The notes beneath the pieces are model-generated. The model saw only the letters and a program-made list of their open reading frames with translations, searched no databases and was not told the origin of the DNA. 64,000 nt of DNA from NCBI GenBank assembly GCA_947626315.1, contig CANQRQ010000002.1, positions 1 to 64,000 of the forward strand, given 5' to 3'. This document shows positions 1 to 8,728 of the stretch, piece by piece. Both the position numbers and the translations under genes were made by a program. Origin of the DNA: an uncultured Oscillospiraceae bacterium (GTDB lineage: Bacteria; Bacillota; Clostridia; Oscillospirales; Oscillospiraceae). Within the stretch, counting starts at the first letter, position 1. Every line of letters begins with the position of its first letter.

Positions 1-611
1 TCCTCCGGCAGCACGATCCGGATCTGATCCACCACATAGGTGATCTTCCGGGTCAGCACCGTGACCATGAAGATGTCCCCCTCCTCCAGCTGGTCCAGGT
101 CCGTAAACAGCCGGGCGGAGGGCAGGCCCCGGTGGCCGGAGATGGCACAGTGGGTGCTCGCCCCGCCCACGGGGAGGGAGGTCCCCTCCAGGTGCCCGGT
201 GGCCACCTGGAGAATGGCGTCCCCGGTGCCGTGATAGATAGGCAGATAGACCTTAATGGACGGGATCTCCACATAGCCCATGATCCCGTCGCCGTTCACG
301 TCCAGCAGCTGCTGGTACATGGCCCCCTCTTCCTGGCTCAGGGGGAAGTGGACCCCGGTCCGGGCCAGGAGGCTGTTGAAGGCGTCCGCCTGGGCCAGCA
401 TGGCCTCTGCCTCGCCGCTGTCGATGTTCTCCACGGCCTCGATATAAGAGGCCACGGCCCGGGTCTGGTGGAAGCTGTTCCACCAGTCCGCCACCGTGGG
501 GTACAGCAGCAGCCCCAGCCCGGCCAGAAGGATCAGCAGGAGGATGAAGGTGGAAACCTTGCCGCTCCCCTTCTTTTTCGCTCCCTTTTTCACTTTTTCT
601 GTCTTTGCCAT
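1..611 (-). CDS. Class C (pilin-polymerising) sortase, 3' end outside window
   Basis: Membrane transpeptidase that would link the adjacent LPXTG pilins into a covalent fibre outside the cell. The frame opens at ATG 611 and runs off the window edge, so the ORF track missed it. Visible are a basic N-terminus (KTEKVKKGAKKKGSG), one membrane segment (about residues 19-37), the sortase strand GYVEIPSIKVYLPIYHGT and the catalytic-His block HCAISGHRGLPSARLFTDL typical of class C enzymes. The catalytic TLxTC cysteine would lie beyond base 1. It follows the backbone pilin gene on the same strand, the usual pilus-cluster order. Class C is inferred from the HRGLPSA-type block and from context. Confidence 0.9.
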   Translation of the reverse strand, partial: MAKTEKVKKGAKKKGSGKVSTFILLLILLAGLGLLLYPTVADWWNSFHQTRAVASYIEAVENIDSGEAEAMLAQADAFNSLLARTGVHFPLSQEEGAMYQQLLDVNGDGIMGYVEIPSIKVYLPIYHGTGDAILQVATGHLEGTSLPVGGASTHCAISGHRGLPSARLFTDLDQLEEGDIFMVTVLTRKITYVVDQIRIVLPE

Positions 612-623
612 AGGAAATCCTCA

Positions 624-717
624 ATTTAATTAGGAATTAGGAATGAGGAATTAGGAATGAAGGAATAATAGATTTAAGACCATTAATTCCTAATTCTTAA
701 TTCCTAATTCTTAATTG
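624..717. repeat. AT-rich imperfect palindrome of AATTAGGAATT-type units
   Basis: Repeated units of the form attaggaatt/attcctaatt are arranged as two opposed arms (about 624-665 and 682-717), forming a long imperfect stem in the pilin-sortase gap. It is far more AT-rich than the flanking genes and contains no ORF. It resembles the short dispersed palindromic repeats common in Firmicutes; mobility is not shown. Confidence 0.7.
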
Positions 718-731
718 GAAAGTTTTTTTCT

Positions 732-765
732 TCTCTCTTCTCGCCCTTGCGGGCGAGAAGAGAGA
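732..765 (-). other. Strong stem-loop after the backbone pilin gene
   Basis: A perfect 15-bp stem (TCTCTTCTCGCCC-type arm) with a TTGC loop lies 10 bp beyond the pilin stop codon. Neither strand has a clean U-tract directly after it: T and A runs lie on the wrong sides and simply extend the stem. It is better read as a 3'-stabilising or attenuating hairpin than as a full terminator, which would favour pilin mRNA over downstream sortase mRNA. Confidence 0.6.
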
Positions 766-775
766 GAAGGAAAAA

Positions 776-2317
776 TCAGCTTTCTTTGCTCATGCGCTTC
801 TTGGTCACCAGCAGCACCAGGGCCGCGACCACCAGCACGCCGCCCACGGCGTAGAAGATGGTGGTGCCGATGCCGCCGGTCTCAGGCAGCTCAAGACCTT
901 CGTTGTTCTCAACATTCACGACGCCAGCCGCGTCAGAAAGGTCGCCAGTGGTAGTGACGTTCGTGCCCTCGACCGTTATCTCAATGGGCTCCGCGGTGTT
1001 GTAGCCGGGCAGAGGCTTGGTCTCGGTCAGGGTGTAGGTCCCATCGTCCAGACCCTTTACGCTGATCTTGCCCTGTTCGTCCGTGAGGAACTTCATTGCG
1101 TCATCCAGGCTCTTGGTCCAGCCGGTGATCTTGTCGTTGTCATCGACGCCGGAAACATACTCAACATTCTCGCCTACGCCGCGGGAGAGGACAAACTCCA
1201 CGCCTTCCAGGCCCTTTTCAGGAAGCTCTTCCCCGACCTTGTCCTTGCCATCATACTTGAACACGTCGATTTTGTAAGTAAAGACATTGACCTCATCCTT
1301 GGGGGTCCTGCCGGTGCCATCGCTGTGGGGCTCGTTGGAGTACTCCAGGTAGACCTCGTTGGGGTTGGCTGTGAGAATCTCCGCATTGTTATTCAGCTCA
1401 GCCGTATACTGAACAACGATCACGCTGTTGTCATGGGCATCTGGCGCTACCTCTTTCAGGTCTTCGATGGTGACGGTAAAGCTGCCATCGGTCGCAACGA
1501 CGACCTTGAACTGATCCGCCCCAAGAGTAGTAGTACCGTCAACGGTAACGGTGAAAGAGTCCTCGTTGACCGTCAGGCCCTTAGACGGCGTGTCGTGGAA
1601 GACCAGCTTATAGGTGGTATAGTCCCCATAGTGGGTGCCCAGGGTGGCCGTCAGGCGGAACGGAACATCGTCGCCGATATCGTAGTCGGCATCGTCACCC
1701 CAGCCTTCTTTGCCGTCAGCGAGGCGGCTCTCTTCCTGGACCTCTTTCTCCACCGAGGGTTTATCGGCTTTGGGCGTAACGTCCGTTGCGCCGACAACCT
1801 GCACGATGTACTCAGAAGCCGCGGTATACGCGTCGCCATCGGTGACAGAATCGTAGACCACATAGTAGCCGGTGGTAACCGTAGTAGAGTAGTTGTTGCC
1901 TTCACCATTACGAGGGATGGTTATACCGGCTCCTTCCTGGTTATCTGCCACGGCCATGATTTCCGCAACTTTCTGCGCGTCAGCAGCCGTGCTTCCAATC
2001 GCCTTGGCAACGTCGGCAGCGGAAGTGCTAACTGCCTTGAATGCATCAACGAGCGCAATCTTGCCGGCCTCAGAGACGCCGTCGCCCCACTGAATGTCGG
2101 TGAGGATCTCATTTCCGTCTTGCTGGGTCAGGGAGCCCTTAAAGATCTGATACGCGGTATAGCTGTGGTTTGGGTCGGATTCGTTGATCGTGAGGGCGAA
2201 CGAGGCATCCGGGCCTTTTACCGTCGGAGCGCCTTCCGCCGCAAACGCCGTGACCGAGACGCTCATGAGGAGCAGGACGGCCAGGAGCAAGCAGCTCAGT
2301 TTTTTCAGTGCTTTCAT
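776..2317 (-). CDS. Backbone (major) pilin, SpaA/FimA-type, LPETG anchored
   Basis: 513-aa secreted pilus subunit. A signal peptide ends near residue 26 (VTAFA|AEG). The middle carries a pilin-motif-like VTPKADKPSVEKEV, with the lysine that sortase would use, followed by Ig-like CnaB/isopeptide domains with an E-box-like YTLTETKPLPGYN near residue 430. The C-terminus has LPETG, a membrane helix and a basic tail (TKKRMSKES). The ATG at 2317 follows AAAGGAG. It lies between the giant adhesin and the class C sortase, as expected for a backbone subunit. Spontaneous Lys-Asn isopeptide bonds are known for the family but are not proven here. Confidence 0.92.
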   Translation of the reverse strand: MKALKKLSCLLLAVLLLMSVSVTAFAAEGAPTVKGPDASFALTINESDPNHSYTAYQIFKGSLTQQDGNEILTDIQWGDGVSEAGKIALVDAFKAVSTSAADVAKAIGSTAADAQKVAEIMAVADNQEGAGITIPRNGEGNNYSTTVTTGYYVVYDSVTDGDAYTAASEYIVQVVGATDVTPKADKPSVEKEVQEESRLADGKEGWGDDADYDIGDDVPFRLTATLGTHYGDYTTYKLVFHDTPSKGLTVNEDSFTVTVDGTTTLGADQFKVVVATDGSFTVTIEDLKEVAPDAHDNSVIVVQYTAELNNNAEILTANPNEVYLEYSNEPHSDGTGRTPKDEVNVFTYKIDVFKYDGKDKVGEELPEKGLEGVEFVLSRGVGENVEYVSGVDDNDKITGWTKSLDDAMKFLTDEQGKISVKGLDDGTYTLTETKPLPGYNTAEPIEITVEGTNVTTTGDLSDAAGVVNVENNEGLELPETGGIGTTIFYAVGGVLVVAALVLLVTKKRMSKES

Positions 2318-2537
2318 GTTGTCTTTTCTCCTTTAAAAAATTTTTTTAGGGGATTTCGGGGACAATCTATTTGGAAAACCTTCCTCGGTTTTTTCCAACA
2401 AGGGTTTTTACAGGGGTTTTGCTGGGTCCGGCCGGAGAGAAGGGCTGCAGACAAAGCTGCCGGCAGGGTATAGAACTGCAGGGGGAGAGGGCGGAGAGGG
2501 GGCGGGAGCCCCCTTTCGGCGCTCAATCCGCTCTCAT

Positions 2538-2605
2538 CCAAGAGCATTTTTGCATGCTCTTGGGTGAGCCTCCAGGTTGAAGACATTTTGTCTTCAACCT
2601 GGAGG
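2538..2605 (-). other. Two tandem hairpins between adhesin and backbone pilin
   Basis: CCAAGAGCA/TGCTCTTGG (2538-2563) and a 17-bp perfect stem CCTCCAGGTTGAAGACA with a 3-nt loop (2569-2605) lie just after the adhesin stop codon. No U-tract follows on the minus strand. They could act as partial terminators or processing sites separating a low-copy adhesin from an abundant pilin. The remaining gap to 2318 is otherwise featureless apart from the pilin ribosome-binding site. Confidence 0.6.
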
Positions 2606-2610
2606 GCTTT

Positions 2611-5600
2611 TCAGCCCTCGCTCTCCTTCTTTCTGGGCCGGGTGTAGTACAGGGTCAGGCTGGCCAGGATCAGCGCGCCGCCCAGGATGTACAGCTCGCC
2701 GCTGCCGGGTCCGCCGGACTCGGGAAGCTGGAAGGCGTCAGGGGTGTTATAAACCGTGTAGGAGTTGCGCTCGGCGTTCAGGTAGACCACCTCCACGGTC
2801 CAGGTATTCTCTCCGATGGCCACAGTCACCGTCTCGGGGCCGCCCTCGGGTTCCTCACCGGCCCGGAAAACGATGGGCGTGGGATCCAGCTGGTGCCCGT
2901 CGGGAGCCTGGGTCTCCACCAGCATAAAGTAGCTGTCCCGCTCGCTGTCCGTCACCTGGTAGAACGTAACGCCAAGCTGGCCATTATCATCCGGAGTGGC
3001 TCGGGGGATGATCTTGCCTCTCTGTCTTTCGAGAGAAACCGCGGACCCGCCTTCCGGCGTTACAGTGGCGTCGCCGCCGGCTCCGGCCTTGTACAGGTCG
3101 AATTCCGCGCCGTCCAGGAATTTATCCGCGCTGCCGGCCTCCATCTTGTAGAGCCGGAAGGAGGTGTTGCCGGTTACACCGCCGGAGGCTTCCTGAATCT
3201 TGAAGTTGGTCTCCTCCTTGTCGGACAGCGTTTTCTTGCCGTAGAGCGTCACTTCATTCCAAAGGTCATACACCTGATTCAGTGTGCCGTTGACCTTGAC
3301 CCTATACGTGACCTCCAAGCCCAGCTCGTCGGGAACACAGAGGTTGAATTTGTTGGTGCCGTCCGGCGAAGGCTTCAACGTGTAGTTCATGCTGCCGAGA
3401 GTAACCTCTGCTTCGTCGTTCACCCGTTTGAGCTGCACACCACGGGTGCCGTCCTCATTGAGGGCGTACACCTCCACGCTGTTCCAATCCAGGTTCTGCT
3501 CCTTGCTCATCAGGTCCTCTACCACATAGCGTTCCATTTCAACCCGTTCGCCGTTTACATCGCTGTAGGCCAGGTTTGCGCCGCCGGGGTTGATCTTCAG
3601 CGTGTAGAGCATGGTATCTCCCTTCGGATCGACACGCTCACCATTTTTCTCCAGAACACTGGGCAGCAGGGGGACCACCGCATCGTCGGTATAGTCTTCC
3701 TCCCCGTACTTCACATGGGCTTGGTTCAGAAGCTCCATCTCCTCCGGCGTGAACGCGCTTCCCTTGACGCGCAGCTGGTAGACGAAGACGAAGTTGGAGG
3801 GGGAAAGCCCATGATTGGACTCGCTCCTATCCCGCATGCGCCTCAACATAAAGGCTTCCAAGTTCTCTCGATGGCCAAGTCTGTCTCCACTGCTCCCATA
3901 TTCGTGAGCTTTGACATTAAATGCGCTTGCTTTAGCCGTAATAGAGGATTTTTCTCCGTCCACTCCTTCGTGCACCGTGATATTATTAGCCTCATCTCTA
4001 ACCGTATAGGTGCCGCGCTGTTCGTCTGCTTTGAGAGAGCCTTTATAGACATCTACGCGGAGGCTGCCGGGCACGTACTCCAGCCGGCTGTCAAACTCAT
4101 CAAAGAAGGTGAAGTCTTTGACCTCCTGTTCTGTGAACACGTGGATCGGGTAATCGTTCCACTTACCATCTCTTTGTTCGTTCACAGCGTTGCGGAAGAG
4201 GACCCGGTACTCAATGGTCCGGCCGTCGTCCAGGAGCTTGGCGGTCTTGCTGAGCCCCGGCTCATTGGTGGGATAGGAATAGGAAGCCTCGCTTTGCCAG
4301 GTATCCCTGTCCCTATACTTGCCCTTCGCCAGGTTTGTCAGCTTCCGGCCCTGGTCCAGAAGCTCCCGCAGGGTCAGGTCCGTCTGCTCATAGGTGTCGA
4401 CACCGCCAACCTCACCGGCGTCGATCACCAGGCGGGCATCGTCCCGGATGCGGTAGGTGATGGTCAGAGTACAGGGTTTGTCAAAGGTCCAGAGGGAGCG
4501 GTGGTAGTCTCCCGTTTCCTTTGTTGCCAGATAGGAATTGAAGAAAATCTGGAACTCCCGGGCGACGCGGCCGTCCTCGCTGCCAGAGGTGTGGACCACC
4601 TCGTAGGTGTAGCCGCTGTGTCCTTCAGAAAGATCATGGAATTTAATTTCCGAGCCATCCTCAAACTTAGCCACGATGCTGAGGATCTCCGGGTAGTTAT
4701 CCACGAAGAAGCGGCGGGGATCATCCACCATGGCGTCTCCACTGCTGGCTTCGCTGAAGCGCAGCTCGTCTTCGACGTAGAAGTAGCAGTATTCTGTGCC
4801 TCCGTCCTGATATTGGCTCGGATCGGTATGGCCCTTGTCCTGCATCTCCCCCTGCATCTCCAGATAGGAGGGGACAACAAGCTGTGTGCTATAGGTCAGA
4901 TAGCCAGGCTTGCCGTTCTGCCCTTTCTCGTCGCTGACCAGGTACTTTGTGATGCTGCCGTTGCCTACGACGATCTTTCCGTCAACGCCCAGAGGGATGT
5001 CGTTATAGAAGCTGTCGACGCTGTTGGTGTAGGTCTTCTGCTGGCCCTCGGGGATCGGGTCATAGGTGGTATAATACTCGACCTTGATCCAGTCGCCCGG
5101 CTCCCATGTTCTGTCCGCGTCATCGTCCGAGCCGGACCACCAGGTCTCCCCGCCATGATTTTTGGCATACTCGGCGGCTTTTGCCAGGTCCAGATCATAG
5201 GAAGTTCCGTCCTCAGAGACCTTCAAACCCGTGCTGCCGGCCTCGCTCCAGGGGACCTTATATGTCTTAATCGTGTCATCGGTGGAATCCTTCCACTTGA
5301 CCTCCAGCTCCTGCGACTGGTCATATTTCTGGCCGTCGCTAAGGGTATCCGTGAGATTCCAATCGGTCACATCTGTGGAACCGGAGCCGATCTCGATCTC
5401 CCAGTCGATCTTGTCGTTCACGTGGGAGCCGTTCTTTTTGAGCTGCTCGTCGACCACATGGACCTGCTCATCAGCCGGCCATTCTGCCGGGTCTCCTTTT
5501 CCGGGAACATCGGCCGTCAGCACGACCTTGTTGTCCACCGTGAAGTCGAAGCGGTTTTCAACGGCCTTTCCGTCCTCTTCAGCGAATTCAAAGCCGCCTT

Positions 5601-8337
5601 CTTCTGCCAGCGTGTCCAGGTCCACCTGGGCCTTATAGGTGATCACTACCTTCTGCCCCTTGACCAAGGTTTCGGGCAGGCCCTGGGTTTCCCAGCCGTC
5701 TTTCGTTTTCACAAGCGTAGGGGGAGGGTTGGGCGTAATGTCCCGTCCGTCCTCATCGTAGACCTTGATCTCATAATCAGTGGGCTTGCCGTCCTCACTC
5801 AGGACGGAGACGCCCTGCTCCATTGTGTCCTTGAGCTTGGGGTTATTCAGGACGCCCTGTGTGACGTTCACTTCCACCGTGTAGCCCACCGTGTGGGTGG
5901 CCGGGTCATAGTCGCCGGCGGTCTTGGTGACGCCGGCGTTAGAGCCGGTATCCGTCGTGAAATGCTTGCTGGTGCCGCCCGCCCAGGGGAGGTCCAGGCC
6001 TCCCTGGGAGGAGTTTTCCGTAGCCAGGATGCCGAAGCTGAGGTCGATCCCTACGTCATTGTGCTCCTGTAAATAGTCCTCATCGACATAGACGGTCACA
6101 AGGCCGTTTTCATCTATATCAAAGTGCCCTATTCTGTTTCTGTCCGGGTCCGTCAGAGAAACATTTGACTGAGGATCGCACTTGATATTTTCAGGCATCT
6201 GAAAGTACATGGGGTTTTTAAAATCCCCGCCCGAAACGGCGCTCTCGTCAAAGTGGACCTTATAGGTGTACTTGTGGCCAAGCTGGACTTCGCCGCTCTC
6301 GGGGATCTGTTGGTCACCGTCCCAGAGCTCGGCATTCGTCAGAAAGGGCTTCAGGTCCGTCCCGCCGGCCGGGACCTCGGCAGTGAGCGCCGGATCGTTC
6401 TCGCCAATGAGGGCAATGTCCGTCAGGAACGAGGGGAGAAAAAAGCTGAAATCCGAAAAGCTGTCGGTCACGAAGCTGGTGGAGTTGCTGCCGTCCACCG
6501 TGGAGCCGTCCATGGTCGTGACCCCGTCCTTGCCAAAGTGGACCACCTTCACCGGGCTGCCGGTGGGCAGGCCGTTGGCGTCCAGGAACTGGATGGTGAT
6601 GGTCACGGGGGCCAGAGGCTCCACCTCTTCGCCGTCCACGGTGAAGAAGCCGATGTTGTACACCAGCATGGTGGCGCCGGCGCCGGAGCCCTCGCCCAAG
6701 GCGTCCAGGGCGCTCTCCACCCGGTCCTCATACCGGTCGGGGTACTGTTCCGGGGTCACCCGGTAGGCCTGCAGGACCGCGTCCTCCGGCAGCTGGGCCT
6801 CGGCGGTATACCGGGCGGTGATCAGGGTGCTGGCGTCCTTCCAGGTCTTGACAAAGACGCCGTCGGGCACGGCCAGGCAGGAGGCGTCATGCACGTGCTC
6901 CTCCAGGCCGCAGGCGATCTGGCCGTTTTCGTCCAGGCAGGCGTCACTGTGCTGATGCTCCGCCTTGCCGCAGAGGGTCTCATAGGTCTCTTCAGTGAGG
7001 GGCAGGCAGGTGTCGCTGTGGGTGTGCTCCTCCAGACCGCAGACGACTTCGCCGTTTTCGTCCAGGCAGCTGTCGTCATGGGTATGCTCTTCCTTGCCGC
7101 AGAGGTAGACGGGGGCCGCCTCTTCCGCGGGGGCGCCTTCCGCGGTCTCCGCCGCTTCGGCGTTCTCCGGGGTCTCCGCCGTCAGGGAGGCGGAGTAGCA
7201 GCTGTCGTCATGGGTGTGTTCTTCCAGGCCGCAGACGAGCTGGCCGTTTTCGTCCAGGCAGCTGTCGTCATGGGTGTGGGCCGTCTTGCCGCAGGTCAGC
7301 TCCAGGCTGTCCGTCTCAAAGAGCTCCACGAAGAAGAGGCCCTGGCCCTCCGTCCGCTCCTCTATGGTGAAGCAGTCCTCGCCGTGGACGTGCTCCAGCA
7401 GCTCGATCTGCCCGCAGATAGGGTTGCCGGTCCGGTTGCCGGCGCCGTCCAGGACAAAGCAGGCGTCGGTGTGCTCATGCTTCTCCAGCTTGCCGCAGAT
7501 CAGATCCTCGGTGATCTCGTAGCACTCGTCCGTGTGGACATGGCCGCCCTCCGGGATCTGGCCCTCGGGGATCTCGCAGATCAGGGTCTCGGTCCAGGCG
7601 TAGCAGTCGTCCGTATGGGTGTGCTCCGGGATCTCACAGATCAGAGTCTCGTTGACGGTGTAGCACTCCGGGCCGTGGTTGTGGGGCTCGGTGGTCTTGT
7701 CGCAGGTCAGGGTCCGGGTCTCGGTGTAGCAGGCATCAGAATGGGTGTGCGCCTCTCCCTCCTCCTGGCCGCAGGTCAGGTCCCGGCTCACGGTGTAGCA
7801 GGCGTCGGTATGGATATGCTCCTGCTCGGTCTTGTTGCAGGTCAGTACCTCTTCCCGGAGGAAACAGGCGTCCCCGTGGGTGTGCTCGGCCTGGGTGCAG
7901 GTCAGTTCGCCCCGCTCCCGCAGGTAGCACTCGTCCGTGTGCTCGTGGCCTTTGGCTTCCTCCTGGCCGCAGATCAGGGTCTTGACCTCGCCGTAGCAGC
8001 TTTCATCATGGGTATGGGGATAGACCTCCGGCAGAGAGCAGACCAGAGCGCCGTTCTCGTCTAAACAGTCATCGTTATGGATGTGCACCACATAGTCGGC
8101 ATAGCCGCAGATCAGGTTCCCTTCCGCGTCTCTGCACGCGGGCGTGTGCTCATGCACCACCAGCGGGCAGGTCAGCACCTTGACCTTCTGGGTCATGGCG
8201 TGGCCCGTGTAGGTCAGGATGCCCACGGTAGCCGCCGAGACAACCAGCGCAAGGCACAGAAAGACAGCCGTGGCCCTGGCCGCGGTCTTATGCTCCCGGG
8301 CCAGCTCGGCGATCTGCCTGAAAATAGAAGATTCCAT
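2611..8337 (-). CDS. Giant LPXTG surface adhesin / pilus tip with 18 HxHx3C repeats
   Basis: 1908-aa cell-wall protein. The N-terminus has an unusually long polar stretch before a hydrophobic segment (about residues 19-45). Residues about 57-500 carry 18 units of the pattern HxHx3C followed by a second cysteine in LxC, for example EHTHDDSC...LVCG, with acidic spacers. The rest looks like many beta-rich adhesin/isopeptide modules, including a prealbumin-like domain near the C-terminus. It ends LPESG, membrane helix, RPRKKESEG, a sortase substrate. It is the first gene of the three-gene pilus operon. Such repeats recur in clostridial surface proteins. Metal binding is an inference from the His/Cys spacing, and the ligand is unknown. 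Confidence 0.9.
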   Translation of the reverse strand: MESSIFRQIAELAREHKTAARATAVFLCLALVVSAATVGILTYTGHAMTQKVKVLTCPLVVHEHTPACRDAEGNLICGYADYVVHIHNDDCLDENGALVCSLPEVYPHTHDESCYGEVKTLICGQEEAKGHEHTDECYLRERGELTCTQAEHTHGDACFLREEVLTCNKTEQEHIHTDACYTVSRDLTCGQEEGEAHTHSDACYTETRTLTCDKTTEPHNHGPECYTVNETLICEIPEHTHTDDCYAWTETLICEIPEGQIPEGGHVHTDECYEITEDLICGKLEKHEHTDACFVLDGAGNRTGNPICGQIELLEHVHGEDCFTIEERTEGQGLFFVELFETDSLELTCGKTAHTHDDSCLDENGQLVCGLEEHTHDDSCYSASLTAETPENAEAAETAEGAPAEEAAPVYLCGKEEHTHDDSCLDENGEVVCGLEEHTHSDTCLPLTEETYETLCGKAEHQHSDACLDENGQIACGLEEHVHDASCLAVPDGVFVKTWKDASTLITARYTAEAQLPEDAVLQAYRVTPEQYPDRYEDRVESALDALGEGSGAGATMLVYNIGFFTVDGEEVEPLAPVTITIQFLDANGLPTGSPVKVVHFGKDGVTTMDGSTVDGSNSTSFVTDSFSDFSFFLPSFLTDIALIGENDPALTAEVPAGGTDLKPFLTNAELWDGDQQIPESGEVQLGHKYTYKVHFDESAVSGGDFKNPMYFQMPENIKCDPQSNVSLTDPDRNRIGHFDIDENGLVTVYVDEDYLQEHNDVGIDLSFGILATENSSQGGLDLPWAGGTSKHFTTDTGSNAGVTKTAGDYDPATHTVGYTVEVNVTQGVLNNPKLKDTMEQGVSVLSEDGKPTDYEIKVYDEDGRDITPNPPPTLVKTKDGWETQGLPETLVKGQKVVITYKAQVDLDTLAEEGGFEFAEEDGKAVENRFDFTVDNKVVLTADVPGKGDPAEWPADEQVHVVDEQLKKNGSHVNDKIDWEIEIGSGSTDVTDWNLTDTLSDGQKYDQSQELEVKWKDSTDDTIKTYKVPWSEAGSTGLKVSEDGTSYDLDLAKAAEYAKNHGGETWWSGSDDDADRTWEPGDWIKVEYYTTYDPIPEGQQKTYTNSVDSFYNDIPLGVDGKIVVGNGSITKYLVSDEKGQNGKPGYLTYSTQLVVPSYLEMQGEMQDKGHTDPSQYQDGGTEYCYFYVEDELRFSEASSGDAMVDDPRRFFVDNYPEILSIVAKFEDGSEIKFHDLSEGHSGYTYEVVHTSGSEDGRVAREFQIFFNSYLATKETGDYHRSLWTFDKPCTLTITYRIRDDARLVIDAGEVGGVDTYEQTDLTLRELLDQGRKLTNLAKGKYRDRDTWQSEASYSYPTNEPGLSKTAKLLDDGRTIEYRVLFRNAVNEQRDGKWNDYPIHVFTEQEVKDFTFFDEFDSRLEYVPGSLRVDVYKGSLKADEQRGTYTVRDEANNITVHEGVDGEKSSITAKASAFNVKAHEYGSSGDRLGHRENLEAFMLRRMRDRSESNHGLSPSNFVFVYQLRVKGSAFTPEEMELLNQAHVKYGEEDYTDDAVVPLLPSVLEKNGERVDPKGDTMLYTLKINPGGANLAYSDVNGERVEMERYVVEDLMSKEQNLDWNSVEVYALNEDGTRGVQLKRVNDEAEVTLGSMNYTLKPSPDGTNKFNLCVPDELGLEVTYRVKVNGTLNQVYDLWNEVTLYGKKTLSDKEETNFKIQEASGGVTGNTSFRLYKMEAGSADKFLDGAEFDLYKAGAGGDATVTPEGGSAVSLERQRGKIIPRATPDDNGQLGVTFYQVTDSERDSYFMLVETQAPDGHQLDPTPIVFRAGEEPEGGPETVTVAIGENTWTVEVVYLNAERNSYTVYNTPDAFQLPESGGPGSGELYILGGALILASLTLYYTRPRKKESEG

Positions 8338-8367
8338 TGTGCCCTCCTCCTTCTAAAACTCTCTAAG

Positions 8368-8389
8368 CCGCATAAGGTCCTTTATGCGG
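8368..8389 (-). promoter_or_regulatory. Leader hairpin upstream of the adhesin gene
   Basis: A perfect 8-bp stem CCGCATAA/TTATGCGG with a 6-nt loop lies in the 5' leader between promoter and start codon. A short direct repeat CTCTAAGC occurs at 8361 and 8407, flanking it. It may be a regulator-binding or RNA-level control site of the pilus operon; nothing more specific can be said. Confidence 0.5.
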
Positions 8390-8418
8390 TAGTCATACAC
8401 ATTATTCTCTAAGCTCGT

Positions 8419-8448
8419 ATTATACACCAAAGGTCTGCCGGATTTCAA
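8419..8448 (-). promoter_or_regulatory. Sigma-A promoter of the pilus operon
   Basis: TTGAAA (8443-8448), an 18-bp spacer and TATAAT (8419-8424) on the minus strand, giving a leader of about 75 nt before the adhesin ATG at 8337. Confidence 0.8.
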
Positions 8449-8692
8449 TAGTTTGTGCGCAATGAAAAGAAGATTTTCTCTCCCGCTCTCCCCCGGCGAA
8501 GGGCCGGGCGGAGAGCCGTTTTGCCACGTCACCACTGAACCACTTACAGTATAGCAAAGTTACAATCTAAAAAACAGTCTAAAATCAAATAAAAAAAGGG
8601 TAATTTTTTATTTTTTTGATCTCCCGGCGGACAGGCCAGGGGATTTTTTCCAATCCCGGGCGTCCCCGCGGGGCCTTCGCGATCTATTATAT
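8449..8692. other. Noncoding, partly AT-rich spacer
   Basis: No ORF with coding character. It includes an A/T-rich tract around 8560-8630 (poly-A then poly-T), possibly an UP-like or curved element upstream of the pilus promoter. Nothing else is recognised. Confidence 0.5.
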
Positions 8693-8722
8693 GCGCGCCG
8701 GGGACCACAGTCCCCGGCGCGC
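8693..8722 (-). terminator. GC-rich stem-loop after the TauE/SafE gene
   Basis: A perfect 13-bp stem GCGCGCCGGGGAC with a 4-nt CACA loop begins 6 bp past the permease stop codon. No U-run follows, so its terminator function is only probable. Confidence 0.6.
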
Positions 8723-8728
8723 GTACTC

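Noticed and set aside
6890-7300. CRISPR array suggested by recurring similar blocks
   Set aside because: The repeats are in-frame coding repeats (HTHDDSCLDENG-type) of the adhesin, with variable lengths.
2893-8064. Long plus-strand ORFs (1059 and 603 aa) antisense to the adhesin gene
   Set aside because: Mirror frames of a GC-rich coding gene; no domains, and the minus frame has signal, repeats and LPXTG.
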